Notes: generated by a model from the letters alone, not told the origin. 24,623 nucleotides of DNA from Chara braunii (GCA_003427395.1 BFEA01000346.1:69892-94514), one strand, 5' to 3'. Shown: positions 8,523 to 18,513, counted from the first letter of the stretch. Numbers and translations are program-made.

Positions 8523-8628
8523 CTTACATAAAAATAAACAGTCTGATACATGCAGGAAGCAGGGAGCAGGAACAAGTGAAGCCTCTTCAGACCACTACAT
8601 GTATGCCAGATTAGAACCAATCAGACCA

Positions 8629-8744
8629 AGCTACCTCCCTTCTTGAAAAACCACCCCTCTTCAGGGTGTTTCAAATAACCAACCCAAGTTACCTTCCTTC
8701 TTGATAATCCACCCCTCTTGACAGTGATTCAAATGACCTCCACA
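8629..8744. repeat. 58-bp tandem duplication
   Basis: Two units: the first starts agctacctcccttcttgaaaa at about 8629 and the second agttaccttccttcttgataa at 8687. Both continue with ccacccctctt and tcaaat(a/g)acc. The units are diverged and non-coding in appearance. Confidence 0.75.
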
Positions 8745-9016
8745 CCATACCACCGCAGATCTACCATTGCCATCTAGGAAATTCAGAAAGGGTCAGGAAA
8801 ACAATCTGGCGATCTGAGTGTGACTCCTGGTTGAAGAGAAAACCAGTCGTGGAAAATGAGCTGGAAGTCTCTTTTATCAATGGTCCTTCCTGCTCCTCTC
8901 CTCCTGACCATTTCACATCTCCCAGGCTTCTCTCTTCAGATCCCCCCAGCCAGTCCAAGTTAAATTTCCGGATACTAAGTAAAATGTCCTTTTTCTGATG
9001 GAACCCTTGTAACTTA
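8745..9016. other. Unassigned sequence
   Basis: A minus-strand frame is open here (to about 8761) and continues from inside the inverted-repeat element to its right. I recognise no motif in the portion outside the element. No gene is called. Confidence 0.3.
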
Positions 9017-9024
9017 GTTCGGAC

Positions 9025-9374
9025 CTGTGTAGCATCGCGTTCGGGCTTGGTGACCGAGCAGGAACACTCGGTACCGAGCCCGAACGTGGCCCAAAATCGA
9101 CCGAGCCCGAACATTTTCATTTTTTTTTTTTTTTTAAATATATAATAGGGGTTGGGGGGGGCCTGGGGGCGTTGCTCATCACTCCTGAACATATACGCAC
9201 ACATACACACACACAGACCCCACACATACCCCACACATACCCCACACACCACACGCACACGAGGACGCGTTCGGCAGCCCCCTGATTTGAGCTCGGCCGA
9301 ATACGTTCGGTTCGCACTCGGCCGAGCGCCTGGCTATTCAGTGGGGCGCCGAACATGTTCGGTGTGCTACACAG
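9025..9374. mobile_element. 350-bp terminal-inverted-repeat element, hAT-like candidate
   Basis: The left terminus ctgtgtagca (9025-9034) is the exact reverse complement of the right terminus tgctacacag (9365-9374). The flanking 8-mers gttcggac (9017-9024) and ggtcggac (9375-9382) differ at one position, consistent with an 8-bp target duplication. Subterminal regions carry many CGAAC/GTTCGG words (about 9038-9112 and 9268-9362), as in the 753-bp element at 2698. The centre holds a poly-T run (about 9120-9135), a G run and an imperfect CA tract (about 9195-9262). No transposase is encoded. The terminus differs from the commonest hAT consensus, so the superfamily assignment is tentative. Confidence 0.55.
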
Positions 9375-9469
9375 GGTCGGACAACTGACCATTGCACCCA
9401 AATTTCCGTCCGCACAAATTGAACAATTAAACCCGCAGTTTCTTTTCCTCCCAATTTACCGCTTCCCTT

Positions 9470-9951
9470 TTATGAACGCATCTTTTATACCATAACAACC
9501 ACAACATAGCTTTTCGACCTATTTAAAAAGGTTCCTTTGAAACTGGGAAAGTTGTACCTCATTTGGTTCCCAATGCCCAGAAGGATAACTCGCCAATCCC
9601 ATGGCCAATCAATCCCAGTGACACCACGCCAGGTGCAGTCTCATCTTCTCCACCACGAAAGTGAACTCGGGCACTGCATCAAAACATGTTCGATGGTCTC
9701 CCAACTTTTTTGACTGGGGAAAGCAGTTAAACAAGATTTGCACCACGGGAAAGCTAACCCCCGTTGCTCTGAAGTAGTATGGTCTATAATCCAGTCATTA
9801 GTAGGCAGCCACCTATGAATTATCTGTCACTTAAGAGAGGAAAATTTAGCCAGCCTATGCTTTAAATTATTGAAAAAATTAATATTTTGAATCCTCTACA
9901 CATCAATGTTTAGGTGCCTAACCCACCTATCCCTTATAATGGTCGCCATAT
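9470..9951 (-). pseudogene. LINE ORF2 C-terminal fragment with zinc-knuckle region
   Basis: On the minus strand one frame reads HRWLPTNDW, then WCKSC (about 9733-9750), then SWETIEHVLMQCP (about 9667-9705). This is the C-x2-C...H-x4-C arrangement of the reverse-transcriptase zinc-binding region at the C-terminus of plant-type LINE ORF2 proteins. It continues as DWRVILLGIGNQ and a few more family-like residues to about 9470. Stops occur at least three times. Upstream RT and endonuclease are missing. A T/C-rich stretch (9951-9990) bounds it. It cannot be active. Confidence 0.75.
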
Positions 9952-10063
9952 CATTTTTTTTTCTTTTTTTTTTTTCTTTTTTTCTTAATTGAAACTTTGT
10001 ATATGGGAACCTACTTAACGAGGTGATAAGAGCATCCCCGGTAAGTAGGTCCCGGCTTCGAAG

Positions 10064-10437
10064 GCTCCATCTATTGGTGGGGAGCTACACCTGCTGGAAA
10101 TCGGGTCCAGCGTCCCTGTACAATGCTGTGAACGTAGCTGCTGGAAATCGGGTCCAGTGTCCTTGTACAATGATGTGAATATATCTGCTGGAATTCAAGT
10201 CCAGCGTCCCTATGCAGAGCTGTGTAGATATCTCCAACTCCCTATGTATGTCTTATCTATCTGACGGAACCCTAACCTTGATGTGATGTGTGTCCACTGG
10301 AGATTGGGTCCAGCGTCCCTATTCAGTGGTGTGTAATTATGTCCACTGGAAATGGAGTCCAGCGTCCCTATACAGTAGTGCAATTATGTCCTACAGTCAG
10401 AGATTGCCTGTATGTGTGCAAAATCCATATAAGACAA
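10064..10437 (+). repeat. Hairpin minisatellite, ~47-bp period
   Basis: It begins with the family head (ggctccatctattggtgggg). Units then start at 10091, 10138 and 10185 (exactly 47 bp apart), a weak unit follows near 10232, and units start at about 10294, 10343 and 10390 (49 and 47 bp apart). Five units contain ctgga, a 7-base spacer and tccag, followed by (c/t)gtcc(c/t)t. The spacers are aatcggg, aatcggg, attcaag, gattggg and aatggag. The arms are constant while the loops vary. Confidence 0.85.
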
Positions 10438-10795
10438 CATCCAATCTGTCTGTATTCATTCATCGATCTATACATGTCCCCTGATTGAAAAAGCCAATCC
10501 CTTAGCACATCACCATAGTAAACGAGACATCAAGCCCAATTCTATGAAACAAACCAGAAAACGAAGCCATGAAGCACATATCCCGTATACAATGGTGTCA
10601 CTGGCGTAAAAAGTGTGAATAGTTGTCATATCGCACCTACACTCACTATCAAGGTCAAAACGTCAAAACGTAATTATCAGCAATCCTTTCCTGATTAAGA
10701 GTTGCGGGATTGAGAGATAAGAGGCGATCAAGCCTAATTGACGCAGGGAGATCATTTATCCTATCCCTACACGATGCCAGGAGAGAAGCCACGAA
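10438..10795. other. Unassigned sequence
   Basis: Mixed sequence with no recognisable domain, RNA gene or repeat apart from a short duplicated gtcaaaacgtcaaaacg near 10652. A 93-codon plus frame (10710-10991) runs into the TTG region and lacks support. Confidence 0.3.
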
Positions 10796-11014
10796 TCAGC
10801 ATGGGAAATCACCGGATAGGGGGAGGAGGGGGGGGGGGATAGTAAGTCGCACCTTCAACCACAAACCCCACTTCGCCAACCCCAATGAGCTACTACTCCC
10901 CCCCCACTGCGCTGATTGCGACATCTTCCCCATGATGCTGATCAGCAGCTTGGATGCACAACAACCCCTCTCTGCCCCGCTGCTCCCGTGACTGTCGTTG
11001 CCGCCGTCGTCGTG

Positions 11015-11081
<67 letters not shown>

Positions 11082-11280
11082 TCGTTGTCGTTGTTGTTAT
11101 TATCGCCGTCGTTATTGCTGTTGTTGTCGTCCTTCACACCCTCGTCGCCCATTTCGCCCAATCCCTCCTCACCATCGTTGTTGTTATCAGTGTTGTTATT
11201 GTTATTTCCACCATCCTTCACTCCTGTCTCGCCCATTTCGCCCATAGTCTGCTCACCGTCGTTGTCGAAGTTGTTATCGA

Positions 11281-11323
<43 letters not shown>

Positions 11324-11541
11324 GATGTCCACGTTCCCACCCTTCTCGCCGATCTCGCCCATTCCCAGCATCTTCTCCACCACATCCGCCGCCTCTATCA
11401 TGAACCCCTGCTTTGCCTCCCACTCATCTGCCTGGTCTCCATCACCCTGCTGGAGATGAACGACCCCATCGTTGTTGTTGTCATCGTCCTCCTCGCCCGT
11501 CGTGCTGATTTCGAGCATTTGCTGCTTGCCGTCGTTGCTGA

Positions 11542-11622
<81 letters not shown>

Positions 11623-11773
11623 CATCAACCTTCCCACCCTTTGCGCCAATCTCGCCCATTCCCTGCCTCTTCTCCCTCACAACCACCGCCTCTGCCAAGA
11701 ACCCCTGCTCCACCTCCCACTCATCCGCCTGGTCTCCATCACCCTGCTGCAGATGAGTGAGGCGTCGGCAATC
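10796..11773 (-). CDS. Asn-rich modular open reading frame, doubtful gene
   Basis: A minus frame is open from a stop at 11774-11776 to 10796. Its first in-frame ATG is at about 11659. It alternates long Asn runs with an acidic module of the form MGE(I/M)GxxGxK(x)D, for example GMGEIGAKGGKVDD, GMGEIGEKGGNVDI and MGEMGETGVKDGG. A longer block, LQQGDGDQADEWE...QGF, occurs twice (about 11400-11460 and 11710-11760). Upstream, the minus strand has a good splice-acceptor-like ctttcttttcag ending at 11785, but the frame has a stop just after it. The plus strand is also open (poly-Val), because the TTG repeat lacks stops on either strand. Asn tracts are much commoner in proteins than Val tracts, which favours minus. 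It may equally be a repeat artefact. Confidence 0.25.
11014..11621. repeat. Three TTG trinucleotide tracts with repeated spacers
   Basis: Tracts lie at about 11014-11082, 11281-11324 and 11543-11621. The spacers between them are themselves related (ctcgcccatttcgccca-type words; a ~145-bp block at 11321-11465 recurs at 11620-11763). The block was therefore duplicated together with its trinucleotide tract, at about 300-bp spacing. Confidence 0.9.
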
Positions 11774-11870
11774 TCAGTGCCACCCTGAAAAGAAAGCGCC
11801 ATCAGGTTCTCGCACCATCCTCCATCCCCCTCCTCATGTTCATCCCTGTCCCCCACATCCCCTTCACAGA

Positions 11871-11893
11871 ACCGGGCCCAGCGTCCCTTATAA
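11871..11893 (+). repeat. Hairpin repeat, partial copy
   Basis: gaaccgggcccagcgtccct matches the 3' half of the hairpin repeat (gggtccagcgtccct), but the left arm is lost. Confidence 0.6.
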
Positions 11894-12948
11894 TGGGAAT
11901 ACGTTGATGATTGACAATTGTGAAAATTTGGGATGATTGAGGATCATTTTGGATGATTTAGGATGTCAGAGTGGGTGATTGAGGTCATGAAATAGAGCTA
12001 GATGATGACTACTCAGAAAGATTGTCTAATCAACTTCGAATTACTATCCTATCCCTAATTTTCTGTATCCATTCCAAACTACCAATCACAATTGAGCCCG
12101 TGCTGTTCACCAATCAGGCCTCTTCCCGGTCTCACACCCCAATCTGGCTCGATTACAGGGCAGCGCTGCCCACCCCAGCTCCGACCATTGTTGGCCAGAT
12201 TGTAGCCATTAGTCAAGTTTGCAGATTGCCTTCCTCCCTCGGCAATTCCAGACCTCTAAACAAAGCCTCAAGCTCCTACACAAGCAGGGTACAGGGCACA
12301 GCCCCAGCGCCGGCTAGCGTCGTTCTGGCGCCAACTCAACCTGGTCATTACACAAGAAGACTCAATTAGGAAATTAGCTAATCTAGAATGCCAACCAGAA
12401 ATCAAGGATCTGATAATATCAGAATCCTGATCAGCAAAACTTTCTGATGATGAAATTGGACGAGTACCTTGAGATGATCACAAAGACGATGGATAATGAT
12501 GACGACGCTGATGATTATTTCTCTCCACCCCTCCCCTTCTTCCATGTATTTTCCTCCTCTCTCCTCATTTCCTCTTCTCCTCTCACTGCCTTCGCTGAGC
12601 CGAACCCCGCTATCAGCGTGAAGTTCCTATCAGCCCCAACGAGAGAGAGAACCTCCCCATTCCCTTCTACCTTGAGGTAACCAGTTCCCCCAAAAGGTGT
12701 ACCTCAAAACTAACACTCTGACCTAGTCTGCCTCCGCCAGGAGATAACGCGCTCCCATACATTTCTCCCAGCCCCAGCCCAGGTCAGCTCCCATCATCTG
12801 CGTCTACTCCCTGGAGGGCAATCACCTCCCACCTTGTGTTACCCCTACGGAGTAGCGCTCCCTTCCTGACCAACCTACCTACCAACTAGACCATAGCCAC
12901 CAACACAGAGATAACTACTGATTGATGAAAAAATGAATATAGAAACCG
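11894..12948. other. Unassigned sequence
   Basis: Starts with short ggatgatt/gattgagg repeats (about 11932-11990). A 115-codon plus frame (12022-12369) begins with an ATG, is rich in Ser/Thr/Pro/Ala and has no recognised domain. A second frame of 77 codons (12447-12680) is Asp-rich then Ser/Pro-rich. Neither has supporting features, so no gene is called. Confidence 0.3.
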
Positions 12949-13004
12949 TGATGATGATGATGATGATGATGATGACGATGATGATAATGATGATTGATGA
13001 TGAT

Positions 13005-13049
<45 letters not shown>

Positions 13050-13117
13050 CGATGATGATGATGATGATTGATTATGATTGATGATGATGATGATGATGAT
13101 AAAGATTCAGATTGGTA

Positions 13118-13176
<59 letters not shown>
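12949..13176. repeat. (GAT)n trinucleotide tract
   Basis: Long gat repeats interrupted by gac, aat and tgattga words and a short non-repetitive patch near 13100. Frequent in-frame tga words exclude coding through the whole tract. Confidence 0.95.
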
Positions 13177-13177
<1 letters not shown>

Positions 13178-13970
13178 ATAAAATTGGCGAAAATAAGTAA
13201 GGAACGTCGAACTTGCGATGCCCTAATGACATCGGTATGGAAGATTGACAACTCACTATTACTGTAATGAAAATAGAAGATGACGATATGTTACGATTTT
13301 TACAGAGAAGTCCGGATGATGATCATGAAGAAGATAAGAAGATAAATAACATGGATGACAAATTAGAGAAGCCGATGATGATTACCACCGGTAACCAAAT
13401 GAGGATTACAAAAATGACGGTATCCTTGATGAACCCCCCCCGCTGAAATGACAATGATGAAAATCTTGATGCTCTTGATGGATAACCTACACAAGACAAA
13501 AAACAGACGAAAGCACATATATAGGTTGATGATGACCTCCTAGCCGCTCTCTTGATGATACTCTCCTAGTGGCACTGTGATGATTCTTCAAGTAGGACCA
13601 GCGTTCTCCGCACTTTGGTCTCCAGGGGGCTGACTCCACTTTCCTCCACCAACATCGACTTTCGTCAACTCGCATGAGCTCTCCAGCCTCTTTAAAGGTT
13701 TTGGCTATGAAGTACTTCATGTGAAAAACACAGGGAAAATGTTCAAACAGTAGTTGCCGCTACCATTCTCCCTTTTCCTCTGTGCCTCAGACCAGACGCC
13801 ACGTCAGCCTGTGACGTAGTAATGACCCAGCGCCTCTGGATACCGCGCGTGCATCAAGCGCTATCCCCCATCTAATTCACAACATCACAGCACCCTCGCA
13901 CCAACACCCCCCTCACGTCGACTGCCAGCACCGCACCACGTGTCAACTAACATCTTACTAGTCACCCCAA
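13177..13970. other. Unassigned sequence
   Basis: Continues with scattered gatgat and gaagataagaag words, then mixed sequence from about 13480. The only longer frame (minus, 13487-13720) shows no motif. No RNA gene or transposon end was found. Confidence 0.3.
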
Positions 13971-14170
13971 GCCAGCGCCTCGCCAGCCGCAAGTCACCAG
14001 CACCCCACCACTCACTTGTTGCCAGCGCCTCGCCCCCCGCCAGCAGCCAGCGCCTCGCTGCACTCACACAGCCAGCGCATCACCACTCGCGAGAAGCCAG
14101 CGCCTCGCAACCTGCGAGAAGCCAGCGCCCCGCCACCTCCGACCAGCCAGTGCCTCGCCTTCAAGCACCC
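13971..14170. repeat. 25-bp-period GC-rich minisatellite
   Basis: gccagcgcctcgc-type starts fall at 13971, (13996, degenerate), 14021, 14046, 14071, 14096, 14121 and 14146, exactly 25 bp apart. The second half of each unit varies (for example ccagcagccagc, actcacaca, cctgcgagaa). Because 25 is not a multiple of 3, successive units shift frame, so the Ser/Ala/Pro-rich open frames across it are unlikely to be conserved protein. Confidence 0.9.
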
Positions 14171-14412
14171 AGCATGCCACCATCAGCGTGCCGCAGCTGC
14201 CCGCCGCGCGCCAGCCGGTCAACCTCACCCCTGGGAACCCTACCGAGGTAGCATCTTGGAGAGAAATGAAGCGTCTATCTACTTCCCAGTGGTCTTAGCA
14301 AACATTATGCTGCCTTAAACCACCAGTGCTTCCTAGAGTCGTGCCCGTTAACGCGCCACGATCTTAGGAAACGTATGGGCTACTACAAGAGCGCCCAAAT
14401 CCATCCGACTAG

Positions 14413-14511
14413 AAACGTTTCTACTCTATTTTTTCCCGGGGCCGATAGCTGGGCCAAGTAAAAAAACGTTTCTACTCTATTTTTTCTCGGGGCCGATAGC
14501 TGGGCCAAGTA
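14413..14511. repeat. 51-bp tandem duplication
   Basis: aaacgtttctactctatttt is followed by a (c/t)ccggggccgatagctgggccaagta-type segment. The unit occurs at 14413-14460 and again at 14464-14511, with almost no divergence (one c/t change and the junction). Fifty-one bases equal 17 codons, so the minus frame (RVETF...YLAQLSAP twice) stays open across it. Near identity implies recent duplication. Confidence 0.9.
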
Positions 14512-14681
14512 CTGGTGGTTCAACCAAGAGAAAGTGTAACATTCTTGGTTTATCTTTCCTCCCAGTTTGCCAAATTCATTCGTCCGGATCAAAAGGTAGA
14601 TCATGTATCTGACATTGTGGTTGGAAGACTCTCCATCCCTTAATAGACGAAACTAACAAAACTTTGATATGAAAAAAATTC

Positions 14682-15970
14682 TTAAATAGAATAATTATAA
14701 CTTGATTGTCGGGGGAAGGATAGAGATAATTGTTTTTTGGACATGTTGAAAAGATAGACCATGGCTCCTTCCGCAAGTAAATGCACTATCTGTCCTACCC
14801 TCCACTGTGCTGAAACATGTGTAGACATGACCCAGTCCCCTTCTTGAAACCGTATACCTTTTTTTAGCTTCCTTACCCAGTCTAGGGGGATGGAAAAAGT
14901 AATATGATCCAGATTATGAGAGAGTTGGTGAGCATAGCTAATCTCTTTCTGCAAAAAATCCGTTGTCATCCAGTCCTTTGTTTCCTGGTCCCATATATCT
15001 TTGACTCGTAACCCCCCATTTTTAACTCACTGAGACCAGGGGGATTGTGAGCTATTATAAATACAACCATTCAAGTTTGTGATCCATCTATTACCAAAGA
15101 GGGGCTGTCGTAAAATTTCCTCATAACGAGAAGGAAAAGGTCTATTTGGCAAGGGTAAATTACACCAGATTTTCAACAGGGAAGCCCATAAATTATCCAG
15201 AAGAAGATCAAACCTGAGCAACACCTCTCTCCCCTCCAACTCTGGATTGAGCTTTTGATCGGGGAATACTTCAGAATTTTTCCTCTACCCATGTGAGAGG
15301 ATGAACCTCTGATGGAGCCAGCGGGGCCAACCTTCTTATATGTTCCAATGCCAACGGTTGCCACGACTTATCACTAGTCAATATCAACTCCTTAATCAAT
15401 TGCAAAGAAAGTGCTTGACATTGGAAGGTTGGGTCCAGTATGCCCAAACCTCCCATTATCTTAGGTTGGATCAGGAGAGTCATGCCACCCCAGGAATAAC
15501 ATGTTTCTGTTCGTGATCACCTCTCCATGGAAAGACTGACACCTGTCTTTTGAGTTGGTTCGTGACTGAATAATAATTGCCCAGAGGGCTGACTTAAACC
15601 AAATGGAAGCTAGAACCACACTATTAATCAGCAAGGCTCAGCCAAAAAGAGAGGTGTGTCGACCTTTCCATTGAGACATCTTATTAAGGGTAGGATTGAC
15701 TATCCAATCATTATTTGAATATGGTTTACCAATTGCCAAGATGAAAACCCCAAGAATCCTTAGTGTCGCTTCCAAAGGTAACCATTGCACCCTAGGACTC
15801 TTTGGGGGGCGAACGCCACTTGAGTGAATCCACCATCCTTGGGTTTTATTACCCTAATTGACAACCATATAAAAAACTGCAGAAAATTTATCTAGCAATT
15901 TTTTTATCTCCTCCTTATTGGCTACAAGTTCCTCCATCATGATAGTCAGGTCAGTTGCAAACATGGAACT
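14682..15970 (-). pseudogene. LINE ORF2 fragment, RT end to C-terminal region
   Basis: Read on the minus strand from 15970 downward. It opens with SMFATDLTIMMEEL, the RT catalytic motif normally FADDL, here with the first Asp changed to Thr. Next come KSPRVQWLPLEA and RILGVF, then NNDWIVNPTL, MSQWKGR and ALLINSVVLASIWF. GGLGILDPTFQCQALSLQLI follows at about 15395-15454. Further on are LLLDNLWASLLKIW, NGGLRVKDIWDQET and FQEGDWVMSTHVSAQWRVGQ. Coding is split over several frames with stops (for example after VVN and before ALLIN). Everything upstream of the RT motif is missing, as in 5'-truncated LINE copies. It ends near or below 14682, with no poly-A seen. Confidence 0.85.
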
Positions 15971-15983
15971 TGGGAGCACCTGT

Positions 15984-17020
15984 TTTGGATCGTCTTATCA
16001 CAAATTTTATGGCCTCCAGAACCTGCCGTTTGGAGGACTTTAATGCATCCTCAACTTTTGATGGGTATTCAACAACATCCAACCTGGTTGAAAATTTTGA
16101 CCAATTGGCGTAAATTACATTTCAAAGTTGCGGCCCCGAGACAACGCTAATGCAAGCATGACTTCTACGACAAACTCAGTCAGTGTTGCTTTGCCAAACG
16201 CAAAGTGACCTTCTTAGGACACCATGTGGTTCTCCACATGGACGATGCGAAAATCACTGCTATCGCGGAGTGACCCGCCCCCACATCCGCCAAGCGGTCA
16301 GGCAACTTCCTAGGCATTACTAATTATTATAGTAATTTCATCCAGGGATACGCTAGGTATTTCTACCTCCTCACCTCCATCCTCCTCCAGAAGAAACCTG
16401 CCATGGTTATGGACAACCCTCTATGAGGATGTCTTTTGTGGCCTCAAGAAGGCCGTGACTTATGCGCCTGTTCTCCGTCTCTCCGATTTTGATCGCCCTT
16501 TCATCTTCACCACCGATGCGTCAAATTTCACAGTAGGAGTTATACTTTCCTAGGTGTTTCCTACCCCACCTAATTCTCCTCATCCCCGTGTCCCCCTTTT
16601 CCCTCCCCCTCCTGTGGACACTAGTTCTCGACTAACGCCTACCCTTGCATCATGGTCCTCTACTAACAGTCCACTCGTTACTTACTCTCCGACATTGTGG
16701 ATGACTGAACCATCGAGACACATGTTGGGGATTGTCTGACCACTTTCTACCCATGTCAACTACCGCCTGCCGAGATGAACTACACTGCTGATGAACATGA
16801 GGTTCTCGCAATAGTTTATGCTACTCGACACTAGCGTCGTTATCTACACAGGGCGTCCTTCACGGTTTGCACGGACAACTTTGTTGTCCACGATTTCCTC
16901 ACAAAACCCAGACTTTCCCTTTGATAGGCACGTTGGTGACACGACTTATTTGACTTCAATTTCACCACTTAACATATCAAGGGTGAAACAAAACGTGTCA
17001 CCGATGTCTTGTCCTATCGT
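15984..17020 (+). pseudogene. Ty3/gypsy pol, reverse transcriptase and RNase H part
   Basis: The frames give a degraded RT piece (GLQNLPFG at about 16000-16035), then DFYDKLSQCCFAKRKVTFLGHHV (motif FLGH at about 16210-16224), ITAIAE with the expected Trp of EWP replaced by TGA, then NFLGITNYYSNFIQGYA. After a frameshift come LKKAVTYAPVLRLSDFDRPF and TTDAS (about 16507-16525), the start of RNase H. Further RNase H residues are PPAEMNYTADEHEVLAIVYA, VCTDN, ARW and KGET. The RT YVDD box is not present where expected (about 16050-16140). Multiple stops and frameshifts make it inactive. Confidence 0.88.
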
Positions 17021-17084
17021 TCTGACAACAATTAAGAGCAAATCTAGCTCACTGCCATCTCGGTCACCACCGTCCATCATCAAG

Positions 17085-18290
17085 TAACTAACGAGTTTCG
17101 CACCCAGTACCACCACTGCCCAAATTATCACGACATCCACGCGATATTGTGGACTAGCAAGATCGTTCCTTCATACTCCCTTGGTGAGAACAGTCTCGTG
17201 TACTGTCATGGTAAGGGTGGTCGGTGAGACCCACATATATGTGTTCCCTCCATGCGGGTCATATGAGCTTCAAGAAGACCTTGGTTTGTGTTAGTTGCCT
17301 GTACGAGTGATCAAAGCACAAAAAGTTTGTTATGAGTTACGTCTAAGACTGTCATACCTGCCAAAAGGTGAATATTGTGAACCACCTTCCATATAGGTTA
17401 CTACAAGCTCTACGCATACCTGAGGGTTGTTGACAGTCCATCTCTATGAATTTTATCGGTACCCTCTGCCCTTTCACTGAGAGCGGTCATGATGCTATAT
17501 TGGTCGTCGTCGATCGCTTCACGAAACGTGCACGTTTTGTACTTTGTCCGGTGTGCTGCTATCACATTAGTGCTCATGAGGTTGTCGACATTGTCTTCGA
17601 CCGACTCGTTAGCGATCACGACTAACCTCAGAGCATCATCTCCGACCGTGACCCGCGCTTTACCAACGTATTCTGGCGACACCTACATGATGTGTTTGCA
17701 TCCCAACTCTGCTTCTCATCGTCTTACCACCCCTACGGATGGTCAGACTGAGGTCACCAATAAAAATCTTGATAATATCCTTCAAAAGTTTGTTAGGGAT
17801 TACTGACTGTGAGACTTACACTTAACCAATGTGGAGATTCCTTACGACCACGCCATTTTGCTAGCTATGGGGATGTCGTTATTCTATTGCGACCTCGACG
17901 ACCGTCGACCATCCTCGCATACCCGCGGATTTTTTGTGACCGTCTCAGTTGCACCCAAACACTCGGGTCCCGCGCTTGACGTCTGGGTCTCACGAATGGC
18001 GAAGATCATGCAGCGTGCATACGAGAGTATAGCCACCTCCAGACCCACATGACCGCACGTGAACTGATCTCGAATGAATCATCCATTCAAAGTCGGTGAT
18101 GATGTGCTCGTCGACGTCCGCCACTTGCAACTCGAAGCGGACATAATTCCTAAGTTTAAACGCCGCTTCTTTGGTTCATGCCGCATCCTTCAGGCCGTTG
18201 GTTCCGATACTTTTGTGTGAAGCTGCCTGATTATCAACACCAGACTCGAGTACACAATGTTTACCACTTTTCCTTATTGCGTCCTTACCT
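17085..18290 (+). pseudogene. Ty3/gypsy pol, integrase and C-terminal part
   Basis: Family order is preserved: a zinc-finger end (CHTCQKV at about 17351-17371), then the DDE core. The first catalytic position reads SMNFIGTL, so Asp is replaced by Asn (codon 17449-17451). VVVDRFTKRARFV follows at about 17500-17540. The second Asp is retained in IISDRDPRF (about 17636-17662), and the Glu in TDGQTE (about 17735-17752), reached by a frameshift after SSYHP. The C-terminal part reads PFKVGDDVLVDVRHLQLEAD and FKRRFFG, then VYHFSLLRPYL (about 18255-18290), the usual end of plant-type gypsy pol. Stops are frequent. I could not identify either LTR, a tRNA primer site or a polypurine tract. Confidence 0.88.
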
Positions 18291-18513
18291 CAAACTGTCT
18301 GAGTGCTTCGCTGCACGACCCTAGTGTCGGTCACTGTATGCCTTTACTTAGGTATATCCCGCTATTCCAGACTCCCATTCGTGGTCGACCCTGCATGGTG
18401 TCACCCTTATGTCGAGCATTACCCGTCTTGATGGTTTATCTGTAACAATCATTGGTTTTATTTCGTTACTATGCCCCCGCCCTGAGCCTGATGACCTATC
18501 TCACCTTTGTGTG

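Noticed and set aside
10916-11788. Plus-strand 290-codon frame as a gene
   Set aside because: Its length depends on TTG tracts read as poly-Val. The opposite strand is equally open, and poly-Val of this length is implausible in a protein.
12022-12369. 115-codon plus frame
   Set aside because: No recognisable family, no supporting signals, and the length is within what is expected by chance in this composition. Kept only as a note in the unassigned region.
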